DNA of 64,000 nt from Beta vulgaris subsp. vulgaris (Eukaryota > Streptophyta > Magnoliopsida > Caryophyllales > Amaranthaceae): assembly GCF_026745355.1 (NCBI RefSeq), contig NC_079202.1, positions 61,904,806 to 61,968,805 of the forward strand, read 5' to 3'. The position numbers were made by a program, and so were the translations under genes. The notes under the pieces are model-generated. The model made no database searches. It saw only the letters and a program-made list of their open reading frames with translations, and was not told the origin of the DNA. The first letter of the stretch is position 1; every line of letters starts with the position of its first letter. This document shows positions 47,922 to 59,440 of this stretch, piece after piece.

Positions 47922-49980
47922 AACAACACCCTTGTCCAAAAAGTTCGAAGCTTTAAAATTTCCTACATTTGAATTCCATGGTTTATGTGCAGCAAGTCAC
48001 TTTATGGAAATCCATAAACCCTAATTTTGATTTTTGATTGCTGCTGATAATAGTGACAGATTGGGAGATACTTCAGTTTTGATTTTCTTTTCCTTTTGAT
48101 GAAAGAAAACTGGTAAGTTATGTATCGCTCCCAAAGATTTTCTAGGACGCAGAATATGATCAAAGGGAATGTTTTTTTTTTTTTTTTGTTACAAAATGAG
48201 AGGTGAGGACATGTTCTCTTCGACATAAAATAATTTAACTAATTGAATTGAGCTGAATTGAACTGAATTGAATAGTACTTAACTAAATTGAATTGAACTG
48301 AACTAAATAGTGATATGTGACAGTAAAAGTATTGTCCAGAGCTGAATTAAACTGAACTGAATTGAGTTGAGCTGAACTGAACCGGATCGAACCGAACTGA
48401 ATTGAACTGAATATAAGCTAGGGAGAACAGGCCCTTAGGGCACCCTTCTCTCTATCAAAGGGAATGTTGTTTTTAACATAATATAACCAAATTGAATTGA
48501 ACTGAACTGAACTAAATTGAATTGAACTGAACTGAATTAAATTGAATTGAACTGGTTGTAATTAAACTAAAATTAAATTGAACTAAATTAAAATGAATTA
48601 AATTATAATTAATTGAAATGATAATTGGAGCTAAGCTGAATTGAACTCAACTGATTGCAACCAAACTGAATTGGTTGCAACTGTATTGAATTAAACTAGA
48701 ATGAATTGAAAATTAGTTGGGCATAACAGACCCTAAAACCTAAAGGCTAAAACCCTATAACTAGGTGTATTAACGAGTCAAATTAAGACCCTGCTTGGCT
48801 TTATTCGGATTGGGTTGTGATATTTACTCTCGAACTTGAGTTAAGTATTGAAGCTTTGCGAGTTTAAAATTTTAAGTTCAATTTATGTCACAACCCAATT
48901 TAGGTTGAAAAATTATGCTTTAAGATTAGGTTTTTTCTAGTTCTTTTGAGCTTCTCATTACAATGGTTGACATTATCATCGTCAAACCTAATCTAATTAA
49001 TTTTCATAATTTACATGATAAAATAACTAAAAGAGAACTTTTGGTTGGTAAGTTCACAAGTTTTTTGAGTCAGAATTAGCTATGTGACTCATGAAAATTT
49101 CGAGCCGAACTCGAATAGTTTACAAGTAACCTAAGCTCATTAACACCCCTAATGTCGACAATGAAAGTTAAAACCTAATATTCAATTTTTCGTCAACCAC
49201 ATATTATTTTGTACAATTGAGAATTGAGAGTAAATTCCATATTTTATTCATTTTGAAGTCCTAGTCCTACTATTTTGCCCATTTAAGTAAAAGTTCAAAT
49301 TATATCAGTTTATCTTTTTTATTTCAAAACTTTATTGGAGCTCAATTCACAACTAACTTTTGATAAGTTCAAATAAGTTATAGTAGAGGTTAAAAAAAAT
49401 TCCGATAAGTCAATTTTATGTAAAAAAGACAAAGTAATAAGGAATGTTTAATGAAAATCACAATAAGATAACTAACAATCACTGGCTAATAATATTACTA
49501 ATTTTACATACGGATGGATGTCAAATGAAAAGAAAACTACTAGACACAAGAATGAATATATTGGACATCTTGAAGCCTGAAGGATACTATATGGAAGTAG
49601 TACTTGTGTTTAGTTGCACCATTTACTTTTCACATAAATTCTAAAAAAAGACGATATAAAAGGAAATTGGACTCCTTTACGGCTTTGCCCATCTAATTAG
49701 TTCTCTTATTAGGGAAGAAGATAGGTAGTAACAAGGAAGAATCAATAGGATTAGAGAGTTACATCTTGCTAATGTACAAAACGATACATTTTGCATCTTA
49801 GTTTTATGCTCTTAAACGATATAAAAAATGAAGGGAAAACTTTGTAGAACCTCATCAATTCCTTTCTTTGCTTGATTATAGCTTGTCACTTGTGACTTAT
49901 AGATTCTTGTCTAGCCCATTCCCTATATATACTTTCTTCCCTTGACCTTCTAGCTTGCTTTGTGGTTAACCATATCTTAC
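47922..49980. other. 5' flank of the NAA40 gene and intergenic DNA
   Basis: The first ~250 bases hold the promoter and leader of the minus-strand gene. This is followed by two Tourist-like repeats at 48206-48735. The rest is AT-rich with no recognised gene. Confidence 0.5.
48206..48735. mobile_element. Two adjacent Tourist-like MITEs with TTGAACTGAA repeats
   Basis: The first, about 48206-48434, has ends GACATGTTCTCTTCGAC and GGGAGAACAGGCCC. The second, about 48438-48735, has ends GGGCACCCTTCTCT and GGGCATAACAGACCC. Both are filled with degenerate GAATTGAACTGAATT words. The first is closely related to the copy at 47450-47582. Confidence 0.7.
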
Positions 49981-50012
49981 GTACAAAACAAATTATAAAT
50001 AATTAATATATA

Positions 50013-50266
50013 CTCCCTCCGTTCTTTATTAGTTTACCCAATTTGACTTATAACACTATTCATTATTGTTCCTTTGACCATCATTTGTGCTTTATATGTA
50101 AGAAAAAATATAATCATGCGGGATATCTTTGATTCGTCTCAATATGTAGTTTCGGAATATCAAATTTTTATAATTTTTTACAAATACATAATAAGAGATA
50201 TTACTACTAAAAGTTTTACATCGATAAATGTGAAAAGTCAAAACGAGTAAACTAATAAGAACGAGG
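50013..50266. mobile_element. Stowaway-like MITE (~254 bp)
   Basis: The left end CTCCCTCCGTTCTTTATTAG and the right end CTAATAAGAACGAGG are inverted, with TA at 50011-50012 and 50267-50268. It shares GATTCGTCTCAATATGTAG with the other ~255-bp copies. Confidence 0.85.
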
Positions 50267-51158
50267 TAGCATTTGTTAATTGATAAAACTGTATCATTAT
50301 TTTAAAACAATTGATGATGATACATATTATCAATAATGATGAATTACTGAATTAGATCGATCAGTCAATTTCTCAACATTATATCTATCTAGAAAATGGG
50401 TAATGTAGATTTGTAACACTACCTTTAGAGGTACATATTTTTACAATCATCACAATCAAAAGGATAGGTCAATGGCTAAAAGCTTAAAGCCTATCTCTTG
50501 ATTTCACGAGATCAAAAGATTTATTCTTCGTTGTTGATTTTGATCATTATTATTTTTAATTATGTATCAATAAGAAATTATAAATAAAAAGAGGAAAACT
50601 CATATTTGAAAATTAAACATTGAGATAAATTCAACAAAATTCCGGTAAATGACCAGAATTTCTAATATAATATAATTTATATTATCAAAGTTTATAAAAT
50701 TTGACCTTGATTTTGTAAGTGTTGCATGAATCACGAAACGTAAAACTACAAGGTTGAAGGTACTACACTACTAGTCTACTACCACAATTCTTGAGGGCAG
50801 TAAAGCTGGGCCACTACCAACAAAAAATCTCTCAACATTAATTTTATAGTACCATGCCAAATGGAGGCATCAATTCTACATCTCTTCAATGCTGTCAAAT
50901 GTCAATTGTTGCTAGCTAGCAATTGCCAATTATCAGCCAAATAACATAAAAATACTTCTTCTAATTCTTAATAAATGCATTATATATTGAGTTTTTACAC
51001 TATTTAATTATCAATTTTAACCATATTTAATTACAAACTTTTACAAACTAAATGTTTTTATTTCAATTGTTATTAGTTAATCTCAATATATATTTCAAAT
51101 TATTATTATTTTCATAACCTTTAATAATACATAATTGAAGAGATTGATACTCAAAGTT

Positions 51159-51284
51159 TTTTTTTTTATTAATATGAGGCACAAAGGCAGTACAAAGTAC
51201 AAAGAATGGAAGAGAGATTCAAACATGTAACCTATCAATCACAGCACCTCAATCTTAACCATTAGACCAAGACATCCTTGGTAA
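51159..51284 (-). mobile_element. tRNA-derived SINE with 13-bp target duplication
   Basis: On the minus strand it starts CCAAGGATGTCTTGGTCTAA, has box A-like GTCTAATGGTTAAG and box B-like GTTTGAATCTC, and ends in an A-run tail (T-run at 51159-51167 on plus). GATACTCAAAGTT flanks it at 51146-51158 and 51285-51297. Confidence 0.88.
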
Positions 51285-51320
51285 GATACTCAAAGTTCTT
51301 AACAAACAAACAAAGTAATA

Positions 51321-51577
51321 CTTCATCCGTCCCATAATATAGTGCTTGTTTCTTTTTTACACGGTCTCCAAGACTTAACTTTGACATTTAATATCTTCAA
51401 TTTCGTATTAATAAAAATATAAAAAGTTGATATTTTGAAACTACACATTGAGACGAATCTAACAAGACCCACATGAATATGTTTTTTTATACATACAAAT
51501 GAGAATATTCGATCAAAAATTTTAAAGTTTAACTCACCAAAAATGAAATAAGCACTATATTATGAGACGGAGAGAGC
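51321..51577. mobile_element. Stowaway-like MITE (~257 bp)
   Basis: The left end CTTCATCCGTCCCATAATATAG and the right end CTATATTATGAGACGGAGAGAG are inverted, with TA outside the left end. It ends about 165 bases past the PADRE gene's stop codon, so it may lie in its 3' UTR. The family match is to 34714-34971. Confidence 0.85.
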
Positions 51578-51742
51578 ATAAGAGTATGTGCAAAATCATA
51601 AAAGCAATATAGTAGTCCATAAATTTCCCTAACACCTAACCATATAATATACACAAATACGCTACTATTATTACATGATATAGACCAATCATACAAGTAA
51701 ATATTTATAATAATAAAAAAAACCATAGTAATTCATTAAATG

Positions 51743-52420
51743 TTAGAAAGAACCTTTAAGATGAAAATTACAGCTAGACACACTACACTGATCAGAGTTA
51801 CTACAACCTCCAACCGACGAAGAAGACGACGTCGTATTAACACTCCCACTTCCACACTTAGCAACAGTCCTAACACTCTCAATCAACTGTTGAGTTTTAT
51901 TATCTTGTGACAAAATCTCTGACAAATACTCCGGGTTTATAACTAACCTTACCTTCCATACACCCGACCCGTTATACTTACGTACAACATCCGGGTCGGG
52001 TTGTGTTTTGTACACCATCCTCGTAGTTGTACCCACTTGATCAACTGACATTCGATACGGCGTCGTTAAAACACCGTTAATTGACGTTGTAGATGATGAT
52101 AGTGTGAGAGGTAATAGGTAGTAAAACAATCCGGGTCGTAGGTTATCATTGTGTAAGAGTGGCGGGTGGGTATTCGGGTTCGGGGTAAGAAAAATGCCAT
52201 GGTTTGGAAACTCTGAGGTGATTTGTTCAGCTGTGATTGGTGCATATAGTTCCATGATTCCACCTGTTGTTGTTACTACTTTGATCATTGATGTTGTTGT
52301 TGTTGTTGTTGTTGTTGTTTGTTTGTTCATGGTAGTTACTGGGTGTTTTTGGTAATCTAGCAACGTTGATGAGTTTGTGGTGGTGGTGTTGTAGTAATCT
52401 TTGAAAACACAGTTTCCCAT
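51743..52420 (-). CDS. PADRE (DUF4228) domain protein
   Basis: A single-exon gene of 225 aa. Proteins of this plant family are short, often respond to stress or pathogens, and have no established enzyme activity. The start is MGNCVFKD, where Gly2 and Cys4 fit N-myristoylation with palmitoylation, so membrane attachment is likely. Family features seen are IKVVTTTGGIMELYAPITAE at about residues 46-65, PGLFYYLLPL, and WKVRLVINPEYLSEILSQ towards the end. The C terminus is Ser/Cys-rich. A run of nine Thr codons at about residues 35-43 is encoded by an ACA/ACC trinucleotide repeat and is likely to vary in length. The alternative frames on both strands are shadows. The ATG is the first in frame and no intron is needed. 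Confidence 0.9.
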   Translation of the reverse strand: MGNCVFKDYYNTTTTNSSTLLDYQKHPVTTMNKQTTTTTTTTTSMIKVVTTTGGIMELYAPITAEQITSEFPNHGIFLTPNPNTHPPLLHNDNLRPGLFYYLLPLTLSSSTTSINGVLTTPYRMSVDQVGTTTRMVYKTQPDPDVVRKYNGSGVWKVRLVINPEYLSEILSQDNKTQQLIESVRTVAKCGSGSVNTTSSSSSVGGCSNSDQCSVSSCNFHLKGSF

Positions 52421-52602
52421 TTTTTTAGTTGTGAATGAGAGGAGAGAAAAAAAAATTGAATGGAATTAAGGAGAATGGTTGAAGGATTATGATATGTATG
52501 AATGTATGATGGGTTAAATACTAGAGGTAAGAGTGTCAAGCAGCCGACACAAGTATCCTTTGCTTTGGCAAATGAAAATAAGATTTGCATATCTACTGTT
52601 AA

Positions 52603-52609
52603 TTTTATA
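52603..52609 (-). promoter_or_regulatory. Possible TATA box of the PADRE gene
   Basis: The minus strand reads TATAAAA about 185 bases upstream of the ATG at 52420. It lies six bases from the end of a MITE at 52616-52875. The position is plausible but not proven. Confidence 0.35.
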
Positions 52610-52615
52610 ATAATA

Positions 52616-52875
52616 CTTCATCTGTCCTGAAAATGGAACATTTGCTTTTTCACGCAATTTAATATGTTTTTTTAATTATTAATATAGTATTTAGTTATAC
52701 ACACGTAAAAGAATATAAAAAAGTTATAATTTGATAATATGAATTGAGATGAATCTAACAATATGTCACTTGATTGTTTTTTGTTCTTTATATAATGGCG
52801 ATAAATTGGAATCAAAATTGATCAATGTATAGTGTTATTTCACCCAATATTTCATTTAAAACAGAACGGAGGAAA
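52616..52875. mobile_element. Stowaway-like MITE at the PADRE promoter (~260 bp)
   Basis: The left end CTTCATCTGTCCTGAAAATGG and the right end CATTTAAAACAGAACGGAGGAAA are imperfect inverted repeats, with TA at 52614-52615 and 52876-52877. Confidence 0.8.
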
Positions 52876-52877
52876 TA

Positions 52878-55304
52878 TAACTGTATAAGGTCTTGTCATT
52901 TATATTAAAATGTTTGATATTTTGGACCTACATCTACTTTGGTTAATTTGGAAATCCAACTATTTGGGCCCTCTTAATTTATTATGCTAATAAAGTACTC
53001 AAGTAGTACAATTAATTATTAGGGGATAATATCGTTCATACAATTGAGACAAGGATTTGCCTATTTGGATATTTCTAGGCACATTCGTTTTTGGTGAGTG
53101 AGTGAGTTGTGCTTGCTCCCATTAATTAGCTTTCCATCAAACGTGTGGATTCATTTCTGTATGAGTGTGTATGGATTGTGGTGTGTTGATAAATTATTAC
53201 ATGCATCTAACTCTCTAAGAGTATTTAAAATGGTGCTTTCGTTGGTGCACTTAAGTCACGCACGCGATTAAGAAGTACTATTTAGCTCGATATTATACTG
53301 ATTTATACTCGTATAGAATTATAGAGTTTACCCTCAAAAAGACATGAAATGTAGCACAAATGCACAATTGTTGTCTTCTTTTTAGTGAAATCATTGTTGT
53401 CTTTTGTGCACAAGTCTCGTGATCCATGTTTGATGCCCTATTGCAAACCATATTATTGTACCTTAATAGTAATTCTAGTTATCAATACAAATTCCACTAG
53501 AAATAAGCAGGTGATATGACTACTATCAAAAGGAAGAAAATTCAACTCTATGAATAATAGTACTATCTCTACTTCCAAAAACAAGCCAAAATTATGTCAT
53601 AATCACAAATATGAATATATATTTTTATATATACAACCAAAATGAACATTTTTTTTTATCATCAAAGCCATAAAATTTGAAGGAGTTCTGTTAATTTGAA
53701 CATAAAATCTTACGTATGATCATGAGGTAGCAAGCACAATCAAACTTAAGTAGACAATTTGAACATAAGAATATTCTTGTATTAACATAATTAAACAACT
53801 AGAGTAAGATAAGAGTACAAGTATATACTAAAAGTATACAATCTCTTACAAGACAAATTCTATTTCGGACAACAACTCTTTGCCGGCAGTTCACTATATT
53901 ACGAAATTAAGATTGAAGCATAGAATCTTGAGGTTGACGGTTCAGGTGGAAGCTTATAAAGAGAAGATTACAGTCAAAAGGCTCAAGATTATGAACGTGT
54001 GGATGCTACTGACTACTTTCAGCGTGAGTCCTATCAAATTCTGTTGGTTCAAAGTTGACTAACAAATTCTACAAACAGGTAAAAAAGCTACTACTGCTAA
54101 AAAAAAAGGTAATGGATCTTCAATAAAATGTTTTGTGGGAGATTTTGGTAAGTAGTCGGCATCATCATGACATTCCTGAGACCCCTTTCCTCATATTTCT
54201 TTCTCACTTGTGGCAAGTATCAGCGTGGACTCCATTTTGCCGCGTCCTCGTCCCATCCTAAACTAGAAGAGTACATTAAAGGACGGACCTGTTTTTTTGG
54301 ACGGTGAGAAATTAAACTGCAAGAAAGCTAAACAAAAGGAAATATTTAAACTACACTGCGAGAAACTGAAAAGAAAATAAGTCCATGAGAGCAGGATTGA
54401 AAATATTATTTGCATTCTAAGTCTCAACTCAAAAAAAAAAAAAAAAATGGAAGCTCGATGGTAGAGTTATAGAGCTCTCACCCTCATCACCCTTAAGTCG
54501 AACACATTGTGGTGATTTTTCTCTAGGCAGAACTCATAATTAATAGAACATTAATCATATTTTCGGATATATCGTGTGTATTGTACATCCACCGCTAATT
54601 TTTTGCTCATTTGGAGCATTCCCATTTGTTTATATTTTGCTCATTTGTATATAAGCAAAAAAATAGTAACATACTCACTGTGCACCTATAAATGCATGAT
54701 AAAAGTTGTATATTATTAGTGTAGAAGAATGGGTTTTCCTCATAGATTAATTTCCTTATAATTCCTTGAGTCTTAAGTTGTACTATCATTGACTATTTAA
54801 TTAATATTTCTAAATAAAATTTATCATAGTTATGAAAAATTAATGGTGATTTCTTAATATCTAAGAGCATATCTAGCATGTTTTATGCTAAAGAATGTAT
54901 CTTAGGCCTTGTTCACTTCAGCTTCAAAAAGTAAAATAAAGAAAAATCAGCTTTAAGATGTATAAATCCATTTTTATCCAATAAAGCACCAAAAAGAACC
55001 AGTCTCAATTAATATAAATCAATTCCAATCAGCAAAAATCAGTAAACTAACATAAGATAAAATATGAAGGAATCAGCAAAAATCCATTTCAATCAGTTTT
55101 AATAAGAGAAAAACAATTTAAAATGAAATAAGTTGTAATCACTAAAATTTACTCTCCATCAGTAAAAAAAATCAGGTGAAATGCAAGATAACATTTTCAA
55201 AATACAAATGAGGAATGCACACACTCTAAAACATGGGTGCTACTCTCTACATGCTAATGTTTCTCTCATTAGCCATAATACTATTTTGCACAGCAAAACA
55301 TTAA
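52878..55304. other. Intergenic region
   Basis: AT-rich DNA. A protein-like stretch at about 53930-54050 (see findings) is the only coding-like signal. A weak tRNA-like SINE relic after an A-run may lie at 54448-54545, and a fragment related to the 23671 element at 54600-54660. Nothing else is recognised. Confidence 0.45.
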
Positions 55305-55578
55305 GAGCTTGTTTGGTTAATTTTTAAATGCATAGAAAATTAGAATTCTTAGAAAGTAAATATATGTTTCGTTGTTTGGTTGGCAAAAGCATGGGAAGTA
55401 AAACTTCCTAGAAGTTCTATTTCCTACGAAATGGAGGAAAAACTTACTTAAGCCCTCCTAGGTAAGTGGAATTTCCCATGTGCAACCAAACAGAAAAAGT
55501 ACTTCCTACAAAATAAAATTCCATCGATATTGCAAATTCATGGGAAGTTATACTTTCCAACTTCAACCAAACGAGCCC
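55305..55578. mobile_element. Tourist-like MITE (~274 bp)
   Basis: The ends GAGCTTGTTTGGTTAA and CAACCAAACGAGCCC are inverted. TAA precedes the left end and AAA follows the right end. The interior has complementary GGAAGTAAAACTTCC and GGAAGTTATACTTTCC blocks. Confidence 0.8.
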
Positions 55579-58500
55579 AAAGGTCTAAATTTCACTCCTA
55601 AATCAGTAGGAAAGTGTTCAGGAAGAGGGTAGAAAGAGGTAACTTTTGTAACTAGTGTGTAATTTTAAACTAAGATATAGTCAATGATTGATAGTATTAT
55701 AATTAGCACTCAGACATCCTCCAGATCATGAAAGTGACCAAAAGACTATTTGTCTGGCAAAAGTGTTGGCATCTAAATCTTTACCAAATCAATCAAAAGC
55801 ATAGAATGTTCATTAGACATTAAAAAGGGATTGAAAAATCCAGGATATGTGGCACAGAGACACCAGCAAAAGTATGAAGCAGTCAACATTTGCATCATAA
55901 TCTGTGCGAAGAAAACCAGCAACAGACAAGGAGGAAGGTTAAAAAGGAAATCTTACCTCATTCAATATCTAGCCTCTCAACTACTGAGTAAGATATCTGA
56001 TTTACAGTTTTATAAAAGTGGCAATGACAAAAATTATGAGCATTTGGTGAATTTTCTCAGCTAATAATGTTCAGCAAACAAACATGCATGCTTGGAGGGA
56101 GCAAAACTTCTTCCCTTGTTAGATCAAAATGCTCGGTAACGTTACCAGTTTAAAGAGATAATACTAATGCTGAGAAAGCATGCAAGGCTTTAGTAAAGAG
56201 AACTGTAAGTTGGAGTTTGGTAAGGCTATAACTGGAGATCTAGAAAGACTATCTAGGACCTTTCGTCTCGTGAAAGATAATCTAGCTCAATATGCTTGGC
56301 GTGTTCAGGAAACATAGAGCTCTTCGCTAAACTCATGACTAATATGCACGCCTGTCTGTTATATATCACTGCTGAAGAGTAAATATTTCAAGTGATTACC
56401 ATTTAGTGTTGTAGAGAAATATATTTCTTGGACTTTCCATTTCACCTTATGTAATCGTGTCGAATTCTTGACTAACATGAGTATGGACACTCAAGACACT
56501 AACACTACGACACAAAGAAGAGGAAAATGTTCATAAACTTAGCCAAGTCTGATCCTTAGAAACGTACATGTGTTTGATATGAGTACCAAGAGTCATAGTT
56601 TATGGGAGGTTATGCTGCAATGTATGCCCACCTCTTACAGAGCACAAGGAAACAAGCTGACAAGTCACATGTGATGGCTAATTGTCCATTACTGAGCTGA
56701 GGGGTGAGAAAAGACATGACAGATCCACCCTTCTATGCGTTCTATAACCACCCAAGAAAAGGAACAAACAAGAAGCTAAAGCCTAAGTGTAAAAAGGAAC
56801 AAACAAGAAGCTAAAGCCTAAGTGTAAAAAGGGTTGTTTGCAGTTTGTCTTTAATGATAAAGAATCTGACATACATAAAAAAATGGCTTAGGACAAAGTA
56901 ACGAATGCATTGAGGCACCGGTCGTACGAATGCTCAGCTCAAACAAAGTAACGACTGTAAGCAAAATTGGCATACTGTTAAATCACGTCTATCACACCAG
57001 GTGAAAGGGGGGAGGTTTTCAATGGTAGACAATCTAAAATCATTGACAAACCAATAGTGCATAAGTTACTACTCACAACCGCCAACCAAGTAATTGCTAT
57101 TGCACCGCTTTGTTTCAAGAAAACTAAAATTCCAACCACAAATCTAATCATATGCGATTAAATCCAGCACTCCAGCAAGCTGGACGACCCATTAAGCTAT
57201 CAGTTAAGATTTACCAGCATTGGAACTGAATGACCGTGATTAGCTAACAAAAAAGTGTCAGCTGACAATAATTATACGCACTCATAACCAAAAACATAAT
57301 TATCAATCAACATGCATGAAACACAAGCTCCTCGCATAGCACATAATGAACGAATCCATTCCTAAACCAGTGTTAGTAGGACTCTTAAATCCAACAGATG
57401 TAGAAGGTCTAAAAATACATAATTACACACAAAAACTATACTTTGAGATAGACAATAACAATATGAAACTATCTAAATCAGTAAATCTGAACTCTGTATA
57501 CAATTATCAAATATCAGAACCAAGCCCAAGAAACATAGCTCCAACACCGAACACCACAATGTCCCAAAGCTTCATCCTCCAAATATAAAAAAAAGTTCCC
57601 ACTGCTGGACGGTTGTTATGTGATTCATTATCTAAGATGCATGAATGAAACACATTCATGAATACAGATAGGCACATGAAGTTTTGGCTCCATGAAATGT
57701 CACCTTTCGTATTTTATTATTGATTGCAAGCACATATGCAATCATCTGGTGAGTCTACATCCATCAAATCTAGTATATATAACAAAGAGTACTCGTCCAT
57801 CCAAAATATTATCGTGGAAGCCATTTCTATAACCATCCAAAACACCATATCTTGAAGCTCAAAGATGCTCTAATGCCTTACAACTTGACCATTTCTTTTC
57901 TTGTTCATTTCGCATTCTCTATTCCTGTTATCCAAACCACCATCTCATCCTCTTCCTTAATCACTTCCTTGCACCTATTCGATACAAAACTATCTTTTAT
58001 GCACCTAAGAGGAGTATCAGAGATACAATGAGCCTCAAACTAGCAATACCCCTGCTTGCTCTCATCAAACTCCTTATAAGTTCCACTTATTTGCCAATTT
58101 GTTCTTTTAGGTTCATCCGGGAGAACTTTCAGGTAATATGACAACAATAATTACTCGAGACTATATCCAACAAAGAGACACAAAAGGCCAAATGCTCATT
58201 CATTTTCTTCTACTACTCATGATGTAGAACTTTGTTATTCTAGTTTTTAGCTAAGCTCAGATCATTTCCAGCTAATATAACAACAATCACACATACAGTA
58301 TCAGCCAAGACAAATCCAACAAAGAATCACATTTCACTTCAAATTTGCTTATTTATGCAATGCAACAAGTAACATTCCTTCCTACAATCCATGATGACAA
58401 AATTCACCAATTACCATATCATCAAAAAAAATTACAAAAATCATTCTACAAACAAACAATCTATATTACTTGGACTCTTCATTTTACCTCAAGTCATCCG

Positions 58501-58634
58501 ACACGGGTATGAACACTTAATACTTCATTCTTGGCCTTTGACCGCATCCAGACACTTGAACACGTACTCATGTCCAACATGGGTATTACCCGAGTCCGAG
58601 TAACATAGCGAACAATAGAACTCACAAGATAAAA
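55579..58634. other. Intergenic region downstream of the bL12 gene
   Basis: Contains the 35-bp duplication at 56757 and a TGTTACTCGGAC-type repeat copy at 58470-58612. The part nearest 58634 holds the 3' UTR of the minus-strand bL12 gene. ORFs at 55831-56064 and 57346-57588 have no recognised motifs. Confidence 0.5.
56757..56826 (+). repeat. 35-bp tandem duplication
   Basis: Two adjacent identical copies of a unit containing GGAACAAACAAGAAGCTAAA, starting at 56757 and 56792. Confidence 0.95.
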
Positions 58635-59135
58635 TCATTCCAATACCACAGTAGCACCAAGTGCCTTCAATTTCTCAATAATAGCTTCACCTTCTTCTTT
58701 AGTAACCCCTTTTTTCACAAATGCAGGAGTTTTCTCCACCAAATCTTTCGCTTCCTTCAACCCTAAATCTGTAAAACTCCTAACCTCTTTTATCACCTTT
58801 ATTTTCGCACCTGCATCAAATTTCTCCAACTTCACATCGAACATTGTCTTCTCCTTGGGCTCAGCCTCCGCAGTGGGCTGGGCCGACCCAGATGAAATCG
58901 GCCCAGATGCGAGCGAAGATGGGCCTGAATTCTTCAAACCCATCTTCATACGAAATAGTATAGCGTAATCGTGAAGCTCAACTGGGTTGAGTGATAGTAA
59001 CTCATCTGCAATTCGATCTAATTTCTGGGGTTTTGTTGATGTTGATGTAGATAGAGAATGAGAGGAGAGAGAAAATAATGGAACGCATCGTTTTAGAATG
59101 TTCTTTGAGGGTATTTTGGTGATTATTGAACGCAT
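58635..59135 (-). CDS. Ribosomal protein bL12, organellar (probably mitochondrial)
   Basis: A single-exon gene of 166 aa. bL12 forms the flexible stalk of the large ribosomal subunit that recruits translation factors. Residues 1-36 ([20 protein letters not shown], then Ser-rich) are basic and hydroxylated with no acidic residue, as expected for an organellar targeting peptide. The N-terminal dimerisation helix follows, with [20 protein letters not shown] at about 41-60. Next comes a Ser/Ala/Pro hinge at about 68-95. The conserved C-terminal domain has [33 protein letters not shown] and the terminal [13 protein letters not shown]. Mitochondrial rather than plastid location is favoured by the N-terminal helix and Arg-rich presequence, but targeting is inferred. 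The start is the first ATG in frame. The family often has several nuclear copies. Confidence 0.92.
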   Translation of the reverse strand: MRSIITKIPSKNILKRCVPLFSLSSHSLSTSTSTKPQKLDRIADELLSLNPVELHDYAILFRMKMGLKNSGPSSLASGPISSGSAQPTAEAEPKEKTMFDVKLEKFDAGAKIKVIKEVRSFTDLGLKEAKDLVEKTPAFVKKGVTKEEGEAIIEKLKALGATVVLE

Positions 59136-59194
59136 CTTCTTTTTCTTTTTCTTTTTTTGAGATTTTAAGCTTTGAAAATGGAGGAGAGAGATTA

Positions 59195-59440
59195 ATGATT
59201 AATGAATTTACAGGATTTCTGGGTTTGATTTTTAGGGTTTTACAGTCGGAAATTGATTTGTTGAAGAAGATGGAGTTGGAATGGGCTAATCAAATGGATA
59301 GAAAAGCCCAAACATTACAAGGCCATTATATTGCAATTTGTAAAGAGCCCAAAGGTCCATGTATAGGTGGTAATGAGCTTAACTTGCTTGCAAATTATTT
59401 GAGCACAACTCAGAATTTTCTAGAGTCGAGTATAGCATAG
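59195..59440 (+). CDS. Short hypothetical ORF divergent from bL12
   Basis: An 81-aa ORF starting [13 protein letters not shown] and ending with a plausible stop. It contains [20 protein letters not shown] and [20 protein letters not shown]. It starts about 60 bases from the bL12 ATG on the opposite strand, where the promoter or leader should be. I recognise no family and see no splice signals. Translation is uncertain; it could also be the start of a spliced gene or chance. Confidence 0.2.
   Translation: MINEFTGFLGLIFRVLQSEIDLLKKMELEWANQMDRKAQTLQGHYIAICKEPKGPCIGGNELNLLANYLSTTQNFLESSIA

Noticed and set aside
47919..47939. Upstream start of NAA40 at 47939
   Set aside because: The codon there is TTG, not ATG. 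The first in-frame ATG is at 47921.
54448..54545. Possible tRNA gene after an A-run
   Set aside because: Only a loose box A-like stretch is visible. No cloverleaf could be drawn, so at most it is an old SINE relic.
57346..57588. 80-aa ORF
   Set aside because: Low-complexity Asn/Ser-rich translation of AT-rich DNA with no family match known to me.
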